Part shown: piece by piece, positions 13,750-19,302 of the stretch
Layout: each line of letters begins with the position of its first letter
How positions within the stretch are numbered: position 1 is the first letter of the stretch
From: Burkholderiales bacterium UBA1834
GTDB taxonomy: Bacteria; Pseudomonadota; Gammaproteobacteria; Burkholderiales; Burkholderiaceae_C
Direction of reading: 5' to 3'
DNA: 19,302 nucleotides
NCBI GenBank assembly: GCA_002339015.1
Contig: DDJC01000079.1
Location: forward strand, 1 to 19,302
Notes under the pieces: generated by a model
The model's input: the letters and a program-made list of their open reading frames with translations, nothing else
What the model was told of the DNA's origin: nothing
The model's database searches: none
Made by a program: the position numbers and the translations under genes

Positions 13750-14952
13750 TCAGCCTGGGGCAAGGCCACGTGCATCCCGCCGCGCCTGCTCTCGCTGAGC
13801 CCAATGGCTCAGGACCCAGGCCACCAGCATCCACGCCAGTCCCAGCCAGTGCAGATTGCTGTAGCCACCAGCATGGTCCAGCACCCAGCCGCCGCCGGAT
13901 GCGCCTACAGCATGCCCCAGGTAGATGCCCGAGGTGTTCAGCGCCATCAGTGCGGGTGCCAGGCGTGGCGACAAGCCACCCAGCCGCGCCTGCTGCCCCG
14001 AGTTGGTGGCAAAGCCGCTGATGGCCCAGGGCAGGAACACCAGCGCCAGCCACGGCAGTGTCGTGGCCAGCGGCCAGATCAGCAGGCTCAAGGCCATCAG
14101 GCTCAGGGTGAGCGTGACGGCCCTGGCCGCCCCAAAGCTGTCCACCACGCGGTTGAGCACCAGATTGCCAGCCAGCGCCAGCCCACCAAAGTAGGCGAAC
14201 ATCAGGCTGATCTGCTCCGGGTTGGCGCCAAAGCCGTTCTTGAAGTAGGGTGCTGCGTAGGCCAGCACCGTGAACTGACCCGCGCTCTGGAAGGCTGTCA
14301 CCAGCACCACGGCCATCAGCAAGGGTGACTGCAGCACTTTTCGCCAGGCCCGCAGCGACAGCGCCGGCGGGCGGATACCCTTGGGCATGCTGCGGTGAAC
14401 CATGGCCGCGGCCAGCAGCCCACCCACGGCCACCATGCCCATGGCCACACGCCATCCCAGCCGTTCGCCCACCCAGGCGGCCATCGGCATGCCCGCCACC
14501 GACGCGACGGACCAGCCCATGAACACGAAGGTGATGGCGCGTCCACGGTGGGCAGGGGTGCTCATGAAGCCCACGGCCGCCGCAGCCTGCGGGGTGAACA
14601 CCGCAGCCGACAGCACGGTCAGCGCCCGCACCGGCCACAGCCACTCATAGCTGGGGGCCAGGGCGCACAGCGCGTGCCCCAGGGCGTACCACACCATGGC
14701 AAGGGTCAGCAGCTTGCGCCGGTCGACGCCGGACACGATCGTGGCCAGCACGGGAGCGCCCACACCCATCATCACCGCCGCGATGGCGATCAGGTGCCCG
14801 CCCTCGGTGACGCTGATGTTCAGCGAGCGGGTAAGGTCGTTGAGCGTGCCGCCCACCACCATCACGCCGCAACCGATGACGAAATTGCCCAGCAGCAGCG
14901 CCCATTGCGCGGCCTTCAGGTGCTGCCTGGGCAGCGAACGTTCAGCTTCCAT
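13750..14952 (-). CDS. MFS transporter, DHA1 (drug/sugar efflux, AraJ/YdhP-like)
   Basis: This 400-residue integral membrane protein has about 12 hydrophobic helices in two bundles separated by a polar loop near residues 195-210 (HRSMPKGIRPPALSLRAWRK). The loop between helices 2 and 3 carries SGVDRRKLL, a degenerate form of the MFS motif A. The arrangement is that of the arabinose-efflux-like DHA1 permeases, proton-driven exporters. The substrate cannot be inferred. The start ATG 14952 lies 12 bases downstream of the stop of the dehydrogenase gene on the same strand, so the two are probably one transcription unit. It converges on rlmB with 10 bases between stops and no visible terminator. Confidence 0.88.
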   Translation of the reverse strand: MEAERSLPRQHLKAAQWALLLGNFVIGCGVMVVGGTLNDLTRSLNISVTEGGHLIAIAAVMMGVGAPVLATIVSGVDRRKLLTLAMVWYALGHALCALAPSYEWLWPVRALTVLSAAVFTPQAAAAVGFMSTPAHRGRAITFVFMGWSVASVAGMPMAAWVGERLGWRVAMGMVAVGGLLAAAMVHRSMPKGIRPPALSLRAWRKVLQSPLLMAVVLVTAFQSAGQFTVLAYAAPYFKNGFGANPEQISLMFAYFGGLALAGNLVLNRVVDSFGAARAVTLTLSLMALSLLIWPLATTLPWLALVFLPWAISGFATNSGQQARLGGLSPRLAPALMALNTSGIYLGHAVGASGGGWVLDHAGGYSNLHWLGLAWMLVAWVLSHWAQREQARRDARGLAPG

Positions 14953-14964
14953 GGCCTATCGCGC

Positions 14965-15972
14965 TCAATGCTGAACGCGCAAGGCCTCTGGATTGACGAT
15001 GTTGCTGGGCGAGCCAGCAATGAAGTTCAGAAGATTGTCGAAGGCCACGCTGAAATACTGCTCATAGCTGTCATGTTCGACGAAACCGATGTGCGGCGTG
15101 CACACGGCGTTCTCCAGGCGGAGCAGGGGGTGGCCCTGCAGGATGGGCTCGCTCTCGAACACATCCACAGCGGCCATGCCTGGACGTCCGCGGTTGAGTG
15201 CTGCCACCAGCGCGTTGTCTTCCAGCAGCTCGGCGCGGGACGTGTTGACCAGCAGTGCCGTGGGCTTCATGCGGGTCAGGTCGTCGAGCGTGATCAGCCC
15301 CCGCGTCTCGTCAGTCAGCCGCAGGTGCAGGCTCAGCACGTCGCAGGCCTCGAAGAAGGCCTCGCGGTTGGGGGCGGGGATGCAGCCATCGGCCTGTGCC
15401 TTGTGGCGCGATGCCTCGCTGCCCCAGACGGTCACGTGCATGCCAAAGGCCTTGCCGTAGCCCGCCACGACCTGGCCGATCTTGCCGTAGCCCCAGATGC
15501 CCAGGGTCTTGCCCTTGAGCTGCATGCCCAGGCCGAAGTTGGTAGGCATCGAGGCTGATTTCAGTCCCGCTTGCTGCCATGCCCCATGCTTGAGGTTGCC
15601 GATGTACTGGGGCAGCCTGCGCATGGCGGCCATCACCAGGGCCCAGGTCAGCTCGGCCGGGGCGATGGGCGAGCCGACGCCTTCCGCCACGGCAATGCCC
15701 AGGCGCGTGCAGGCCTCGATGTCGATGTGGTTGCCAACGCGCCCGGTCTGGCAGATCAGCCGCAGCTTGGGCAGCTTTTCGAGCAGAGCGCGGGGAAAGT
15801 GCGTGCGTTCGCGGATCAGCACCAGCGCTTCGGCATCGCGAAGCCGCACGGAGAGCTGTCCTGTGCCCTTCACCGTATTGGTGTAGACCTTGGCATTGAG
15901 GCCATCGAGCCTGCTGGCGCATTTGAGCTTGCGCACAGCGTCCTGGTAGTCGTCCAGAATGATGATGTTCAT
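14965..15972 (-). CDS. D-2-hydroxyacid dehydrogenase family protein
   Basis: This 335-residue NAD-dependent oxidoreductase belongs to the D-isomer-specific 2-hydroxyacid dehydrogenase family (SerA, PdxB, GhrA, formate dehydrogenase relatives). The Rossmann domain has GIWGYGKIG (about 158-166). The catalytic trio is intact: Arg246 (LVNTSRAELL), Glu275 (DVFESEP) and His294 (CTPHIGF). There is no ACT or other regulatory domain, so it is not a full SerA. It should interconvert a 2-keto acid and a D-2-hydroxyacid; the substrate is unknown. ATG 15972 opens directly into MNIIILDDYQDAV, the expected first beta strand; an upstream in-frame start would add 23 residues without support. The MFS gene follows after 12 bases, which suggests import or export of a related acid. 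The 130 bases 15973-16102 hold no recognisable feature. Confidence 0.9.
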   Translation of the reverse strand: MNIIILDDYQDAVRKLKCASRLDGLNAKVYTNTVKGTGQLSVRLRDAEALVLIRERTHFPRALLEKLPKLRLICQTGRVGNHIDIEACTRLGIAVAEGVGSPIAPAELTWALVMAAMRRLPQYIGNLKHGAWQQAGLKSASMPTNFGLGMQLKGKTLGIWGYGKIGQVVAGYGKAFGMHVTVWGSEASRHKAQADGCIPAPNREAFFEACDVLSLHLRLTDETRGLITLDDLTRMKPTALLVNTSRAELLEDNALVAALNRGRPGMAAVDVFESEPILQGHPLLRLENAVCTPHIGFVEHDSYEQYFSVAFDNLLNFIAGSPSNIVNPEALRVQH

Positions 15973-16102
15973 GGGTCTGCTGCGTAACAGACGCCATTGT
16001 GCAACGGTCTGAGGCTGCTTCGCCTGACCAGGCGCCAGCACATCTGGGAACAGTGTGCCCGGATGTGACGACTTCAGGCCAGCATGTCCGGCTTCACCGG
16101 TG

Positions 16103-16651
16103 TCACCAGCGCGAGACCTTGCCGGGCGCCGGCTGGTCGCAAGCGGTGGTCACGCGCACCGGGAAGTGGCGGTTCAGGCTTTCCATGCGGCGATAAGCCT
16201 CGGCCTGGCCACGGTGAACCGCGATCACGCGGAACACGTCCGCGCGCAGATGCCACAGTTCGCGCAGCGAGCGGGCCTGCGAGATCGACTCACGCGCCCG
16301 CGTGGCGGTATAGGACTGCAGATCCCAGACCACGGAGAGGAACTCGGTCTTGACCTGATTGAGACCTTGCAGCACACGGGGATGGTCTTCCAGATCCTGG
16401 TCGTCCCACAGCCAGTGCCAGGCCGTGGCCACCCAGCGGCGCCATTGGGGTTGAGAGCGCGCGAACAGGGCAGGGGGGCGAACCTCCTTGCGGAAGCTCG
16501 ACGACGGCGCCCACTCGGTGACAGGTGCTTCCTGCGCAACAGCCGAATTGGCCATCAGGGATTCACGCGCGACAGGGGCCGAGGGAGCGCACACCGCCGC
16601 CTTGCGGGCAGCGCGGGCAGGGTGGTCATCGAGAAAGAAGAAAGAGGCCAT
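16103..16651 (-). CDS. Conserved-looking hypothetical protein, 182 residues
   Basis: I do not recognise this protein. The first 60 residues are Ala/Pro/Ser-rich and low in complexity, probably disordered. The remainder is dense and looks folded: a Trp-rich patch (QPQWRRWVATAWHWLWDDQD, about 69-86), then long amphipathic helices rich in Arg, Leu and Glu (about 92-160). There is no signal peptide, membrane helix or metal motif, so it is probably cytoplasmic. ATG 16651 is preceded by GGGGAG about 4 bases away, shorter than ideal. Codon choice matches its neighbours, which argues for a real gene. It lies downstream of bfd on the same strand, with a perfect 17-base palindrome about 90 bases before its start. 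Confidence 0.7.
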   Translation of the reverse strand: MASFFFLDDHPARAARKAAVCAPSAPVARESLMANSAVAQEAPVTEWAPSSSFRKEVRPPALFARSQPQWRRWVATAWHWLWDDQDLEDHPRVLQGLNQVKTEFLSVVWDLQSYTATRARESISQARSLRELWHLRADVFRVIAVHRGQAEAYRRMESLNRHFPVRVTTACDQPAPGKVSRW

Positions 16652-16739
16652 GTCACTCCCCGTCATGCACACGTCTCGCGACGATGCGAGACCCTGTGAG
16701 GGCTTTCGACAGAACCAGGGGTGACTTGAGGCCGAACTG

Positions 16740-16756
16740 GACGGGTTTAACCCGTC
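16740..16756. promoter_or_regulatory. Perfect 17-base palindrome, candidate operator
   Basis: GACGGGTT-T-AACCCGTC is a perfect 8-base inverted repeat around one central base. On the minus strand it overlaps TTGACG, a -35-like hexamer pointing to the hypothetical gene at 16651. The central spacing is too tight for a good RNA hairpin and there is no T-run, so an operator fits better than a terminator. The rest of 16652-16848 shows nothing else. Confidence 0.5.
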
Positions 16757-16848
16757 AATTCGTGAGGAAGGAGCGTGTCAGGCGCAAAGAACACGCCGTT
16801 GTGGCGCCCGTCCGGAACGCCGGAAGAGTTTGCCAGACCTGTGACGCC

Positions 16849-17064
16849 TCAGGCAGCCGCCAGGGAGCCCATCATCACGATGGGACGCTCGACGGTGGTC
16901 TGCCCCTGTGCCTGCTCGAACACCTCGCGTGCGCAGCTTTCACAGCAGCCACAGCAGGTGGCCGCACCCGTTTCGAACTGCAGGGCCTCAAAGGACGAGC
17001 ACCCATCGCGCACCTGGCGCTTGATGTCGCGGTCGGAGACTTTGTGGCAGACGCAAACGATCAT
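16849..17064 (-). CDS. bfd: Bacterioferritin-associated ferredoxin
   Basis: This 71-residue [2Fe-2S] protein begins MIVCVCHKVSDRDIKRQV and has the four expected ligands in the Bfd spacing, Cys4, Cys6, Cys38 and Cys41 (CxC, 31 residues, CxxC). Extra cysteines at 22, 37, 40 and 44 make it unusually Cys-rich compared with E. coli Bfd. Bfd donates electrons to bacterioferritin heme so that stored Fe(III) is reduced and released. The C-terminal 20 residues (GQTTVERPIVMMGSLAAA) are a short non-conserved tail. ATG 17064 is fixed by the N-terminal CxC; the open frame upstream crosses the promoter. It lies directly downstream of bfr but has its own promoter. Confidence 0.93.
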   Translation of the reverse strand: MIVCVCHKVSDRDIKRQVRDGCSSFEALQFETGAATCCGCCESCAREVFEQAQGQTTVERPIVMMGSLAAA

Positions 17065-17096
17065 GGGCTGAAAGTTGAAGCAGGGAACGTAGCAGC

Positions 17097-17124
17097 ATTC
17101 TAAATGGGAATGATTCGTAGGCAA
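17097..17124 (-). promoter_or_regulatory. bfd promoter (TTGCCT-N16-TAGAAT)
   Basis: On the minus strand TTGCCT (17119-17124) and TAGAAT (17097-17102) are separated by 16 bases, a good sigma-70 pattern. The start of transcription would be near 17090, giving a leader of about 26 bases before the bfd ATG. Confidence 0.6.
17103..17121. promoter_or_regulatory. Fur-box-like site in the bfd promoter spacer
   Basis: The plus-strand sequence AATGGGAATGATTCGTA matches AATGAGAATGATTCTCATT, a common proteobacterial Fur-box form, at 14 of 19 positions. Its core is the perfect inverted repeat GAAT-G-ATTC (17108-17116). It fills the spacer between the -35 and -10 of bfd, the expected place for iron-dependent repression by Fur. 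Confidence 0.6.
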
Positions 17125-17159
17125 CACCCTGTTCAAGTGCCCCTTCGCCATGAGGGGGC

Positions 17160-17187
17160 AAAAGCGGTCACATTGGCCGTGACACGC
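17160..17187 (-). terminator. Intrinsic terminator of bfr
   Basis: On the minus strand GCG-T-GTCAC and GTGACCGC form an 8-base stem with one bulged T and a 7-base loop, followed immediately by TTTT. It begins 14 bases past the bfr stop. It would separate bfr transcription from the bfd promoter that follows. Confidence 0.7.
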
Positions 17188-17201
17188 TTGGGGCTGGCGC
17201 G

Positions 17202-17678
17202 TTAGTCCAGTTCGCCCATCTGCGATTGCAGATAGTTCTGCAATCCGACCTGGTCGATCAGGTCCAGCTGGGTTTCCAGGAAGTCGATGTGCTCTTCGGT
17301 GTCATCCAGGATGGCCTGCAACAGGTCGCGCGAGACATAGTCACGCACGGATTCGCAGTAGGCGATGCCGTCCTTGATGGTGCCTTGGGCACCGGTTTCG
17401 AGCTTCAGGTCGCATGACAGCAGTTCCGGCACGTCTTCACCGATCAGCAGCTTGCCCAGGTCCTGCAGGTTGGGCAGGCCGTCGAGCATGAAGATGCGGG
17501 CCATGAGCTTATCGGCGTGCTTCATCTCGCCGATGGATTCGTCGTACTCCTTCTTGGCCAGCTTGTCGAACCCCCAGTGCTTCAGCATGCGGTAATGCAA
17601 AAAGTACTGGTTCGTGGCCGTCAGTTCGTTTTTGAGTTGAGCATTGAGGTGCTCGATGACTTTGGGGTCGCCTTTCAT
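17202..17678 (-). CDS. bfr: Bacterioferritin
   Basis: This 158-residue four-helix ferritin subunit, of the family that forms a 24-mer iron-storage shell with heme between subunit pairs, has the same length as E. coli Bfr (158). The heme ligand Met52 is present (GEMKHAD). Of the dinuclear iron-site ligands Glu18, Glu51, His54, Glu94 and His130 are conserved, but the position of Glu127 is Thr (DDTEEHID where E. coli has RDEEGHID). This change may be normal for its sub-lineage; neighbouring Glu128 or Glu129 may compensate. AAGGAAG just upstream of ATG 17678 supports the start. An intrinsic terminator follows. It diverges from carA across 267 bases and lies upstream of bfd, its electron donor for iron release. 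Confidence 0.95.
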   Translation of the reverse strand: MKGDPKVIEHLNAQLKNELTATNQYFLHYRMLKHWGFDKLAKKEYDESIGEMKHADKLMARIFMLDGLPNLQDLGKLLIGEDVPELLSCDLKLETGAQGTIKDGIAYCESVRDYVSRDLLQAILDDTEEHIDFLETQLDLIDQVGLQNYLQSQMGELD

Positions 17679-17742
17679 GGGACTTCCTTCTGGTTGGAGT
17701 GGACGCTCGGGCGCCCTTAAACGGGACGGGTGCCCAGGATAG

Positions 17743-17750
17743 GTTATACT
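17743..17750. promoter_or_regulatory. Divergent bfr/carA promoter core
   Basis: TATACT (17745-17750) on the plus strand is a good -10 for carA, and the overlapping TATAAC on the minus strand (17743-17748) could serve bfr. Neither direction has a convincing -35, so the assignment of each is tentative. If used for carA, transcription begins near 17757, leaving a leader of about 190 bases. Confidence 0.45.
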
Positions 17751-17756
17751 CTACAG

Positions 17757-17945
17757 GTTTACCCGCAACCATCCCCGCCTAGCGAAACCCGACACGTTTC
17801 CTCCACCGGACTTGACCTGCGCGCTGCATTGCGCACGCCTCAAATCGACAAGGTTCGCGCCGTCGGTTGCAGAGAGCGAAGCGTTGATTCGCAAGCGGAA
17901 GGGACAGGGCTGAGCTGGGCGCGCACAACAACGGAGAAAAACCCC
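17757..17945 (+). promoter_or_regulatory. Long structured carA leader
   Basis: About 190 bases separate the presumed start of transcription from the carA GTG. Small hairpins are visible, TGCGC-N8-GCGCA (17818-17835) and GCGAA-N7-TTCGC (17876-17892). The carA frame remains open through the whole leader. No intrinsic terminator, known riboswitch or T-box pattern is visible. Confidence 0.4.
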
Positions 17946-19118
17946 GTGCTGCCCGTACTGCCCCAAGCTCTTCTGGCCCTCGCAGACGGCACGGTCTTTC
18001 ACGGTGTCTCGATCGGCGCCGCCGGTCACACCGTCGGCGAAGTCGTGTTCAACACCTCGCTGACCGGCTATCAGGAAATCCTCACCGACCCGAGCTACTG
18101 CCAGCAGATCGTCACCCTGACGTATCCGCACATCGGCAACTACGGCGTCAACGCTGAAGATACCGAGGCCTCGAAAGTCCATGCCGCTGGTCTGATCATC
18201 AAAGACCTGCCGATCCTCGCTTCCAATTTCCGCCAGAACCAGACGCTGTCGCAGTACCTGCAGTCGCAGGGCACCGTGGCCATTGCCGGCATCGACACCC
18301 GCCAGCTGACCCGCCTGCTGCGCGCCAAGGGTGCCCAGAATGGCGTGATCATCGGCCTGCCCGCGGGCCAGGCCATCACCGATGCGGTGGTCGCCGATGC
18401 GGTTGCCAAGGCCAGGGCCGCGCCCAGCATGGCCGGGCTGGATCTGGCCCAGGTGGTCAGCCGCAAGGACACCATCGAGTGGACGCAATCCGAGTGGCAA
18501 CTGGCCAACGAGCAGCTCGACGGCCGCCCCGGCTTCGGCACGTTGACCAACCCGCGCTTCCACGTGGTCGCCTACGATTACGGTGTCAAATTCAACATCC
18601 TGCGCATGCTGGCCCAGCGCGGCTGCAAGGTTACCCTGGTGCCGGCCAAGACGCCCGCGGCCGAGGTGCTCCAGCACAAGCCCGACGGCATCTTCCTGTC
18701 CAACGGCCCTGGTGACCCGGAGCCCTGCGACTACGCCATCGCCGCCGCGAAAGAACTGATCGAAACCGGCATCCCCACCTTCGGCATCTGCCTGGGCCAC
18801 CAGATCATGGCCCTGGCCTCTGGCGCCAAGACCTACAAGATGCCCTTCGGCCACCACGGCGGCAACCACCCCGTGAAGGACCTGGACAACGGCCGCGTGA
18901 GCATCACCAGCCAGAACCACGGTTTCGCGGTCGATGCCAAGACGCTGCCCGCCAACCTGCGCGCCACGCACGTGTCGCTGTTCGACGGCACGCTGCAGGG
19001 CCTGGCCCGCACCGACAAACCTGCCTTCTGCTTCCAGGGCCACCCCGAGGCCTCTCCCGGACCGCATGACATCAGCTACCTGTTCGACCGCTTCGTCGCG
19101 CTGATGGAGAAGAAATGA
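17946..19118 (+). CDS. carA: Carbamoyl-phosphate synthase small subunit (glutaminase)
   Basis: This 390-residue protein hydrolyses glutamine and passes ammonia to CarB for carbamoyl phosphate, feeding arginine and pyrimidine synthesis. An N-terminal CarA-specific domain (ALLALADGTVFHG, then TGYQEILTDPSYCQQIVTLTYPHIGNYG) is followed by a class I glutaminase domain (about from residue 195). The catalytic trio is intact: Cys282 in GICLGHQ, and His366 and Glu368 in QGHPEAS. The length is close to E. coli CarA (382). GTG 17946 was chosen because GGAG lies 9 bases upstream and the protein then begins at the family position; an in-frame GTG at 17730 lies inside the presumed promoter. carB follows after 87 bases. 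Confidence 0.96.
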   Translation: MLPVLPQALLALADGTVFHGVSIGAAGHTVGEVVFNTSLTGYQEILTDPSYCQQIVTLTYPHIGNYGVNAEDTEASKVHAAGLIIKDLPILASNFRQNQTLSQYLQSQGTVAIAGIDTRQLTRLLRAKGAQNGVIIGLPAGQAITDAVVADAVAKARAAPSMAGLDLAQVVSRKDTIEWTQSEWQLANEQLDGRPGFGTLTNPRFHVVAYDYGVKFNILRMLAQRGCKVTLVPAKTPAAEVLQHKPDGIFLSNGPGDPEPCDYAIAAAKELIETGIPTFGICLGHQIMALASGAKTYKMPFGHHGGNHPVKDLDNGRVSITSQNHGFAVDAKTLPANLRATHVSLFDGTLQGLARTDKPAFCFQGHPEASPGPHDISYLFDRFVALMEKK

Positions 19119-19119
19119 T

Positions 19120-19196
19120 TAGCCCCCAAGCTTGCGGCTTTGCCGCTTCGCTGCCCCCCAAGGGGGCGCGTGCCTCCCTTGAGGCGGCTCGGCAGG
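19120..19196. repeat. REP-like GC-rich intergenic element between carA and carB
   Basis: Three hairpins are packed in about 75 bases: GCGGC-TTT-GCCGC (19134-19146), CCCCC-AA-GGGGG (19155-19166) and GCCTC-CCTT-GAGGC (19172-19185). An outer GCCCCC (19122-19127) can also pair with GGGGGC (19162-19167). The wording resembles dispersed intergenic repeats I know from Comamonadaceae genomes, but only one copy is in this window, so dispersal is not shown here. Confidence 0.6.
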
Positions 19197-19205
19197 AGAC
19201 ACAAC

Positions 19206-19302
19206 ATGCCTAAGCGCACAGACATCAAGAGCATCCTCATCATCGGCGCCGGCCCGATCATCATCGGCCAGGCCTGCGAATTCGACTACTCCGGCGCCCA
19301 GG
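19206..19302 (+). CDS. carB: Carbamoyl-phosphate synthase large subunit, N-terminal fragment
   Basis: Only the first 32 codons are in the window. MPKRTDIKSILIIGAGPIIIGQ, then ACEFDYSGAQ, is the near-invariant N-terminus of CarB, the first ATP-grasp (carboxyphosphate) half of the large subunit. GGAG lies 7 bases before the ATG. The gene continues past the right edge; full length is usually about 1,070 residues. It forms a unit with carA despite the repeat-like element between them. Confidence 0.95.
   Translation, partial: MPKRTDIKSILIIGAGPIIIGQACEFDYSGAQ

Noticed and set aside
17730..17945. N-terminal extension of CarA by 72 residues from GTG 17730
   Set aside because: That start lies at the presumed promoter, the extension has no family match, and GTG 17946 has a good ribosome site at the expected N-terminus.
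17751..19067. Minus-strand open frame of 438 codons opposite carA
   Set aside because: Antisense shadow of carA; no motif, and carA is unambiguous.

Overview
The window is a GC-rich stretch of chromosome that reads as order Burkholderiales (Comamonadaceae or a close relative). The signs are a Porin_4-type general porin, a PhaR regulator of polyhydroxyalkanoate (PHA) synthesis, an Anbu proteasome-like protease directly behind mutS, a beta-proteobacterial SuhB with a long tail, and a carAB locus with a GC-rich repeat-like element between its two genes. Coding density is high. I see no tRNA, rRNA, insertion sequence, prophage, CRISPR array or sign of recent gene transfer. Most genes are core housekeeping genes. 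I did not find a clearly new multi-gene system; the interest lies in regulatory sites, gene pairings and a few residue-level oddities.

Region 1-3366 (minus strand). The left edge holds most of an amidotransferase of the N-acetylglutaminylglutamine amide (NAGGN) osmolyte pathway. Upstream of it lie a triple half-site dyad and a second dyad, then cysE (serine acetyltransferase) and a TrmJ-type tRNA 2'-O-methyltransferase.

Region 3367-9493 (plus strand). suhB diverges from trmJ and is followed after 12 bases by an outer-membrane porin. Then come mutS and, overlapping it by ATGA, a gene for an Anbu proteasome-type hydrolase.

Region 9546-13739. A small periplasmic OB-fold protein (minus) diverges from phaR (plus). 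A TesA-like SGNH esterase (minus) diverges from a YbbA-like ABC ATPase (plus), but the YbbP permease that accompanies this pair in E. coli is missing. An MgtC/SapB membrane protein and rlmB follow on the plus strand.

Region 13750-17678 (minus strand). A D-2-hydroxyacid dehydrogenase is followed by an MFS transporter, probably as one unit. To their right are an unrecognised 182-residue protein, bacterioferritin-associated ferredoxin (bfd) and bacterioferritin (bfr). bfr ends in a good intrinsic terminator, and bfd has its own promoter with a Fur-like site in the spacer. This fits opposite iron control of iron storage and iron release.

Region 17679-19302 (plus strand). carA lies behind a leader of about 190 bases. 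A hairpin-rich repeat-like element separates it from the first 32 codons of carB.
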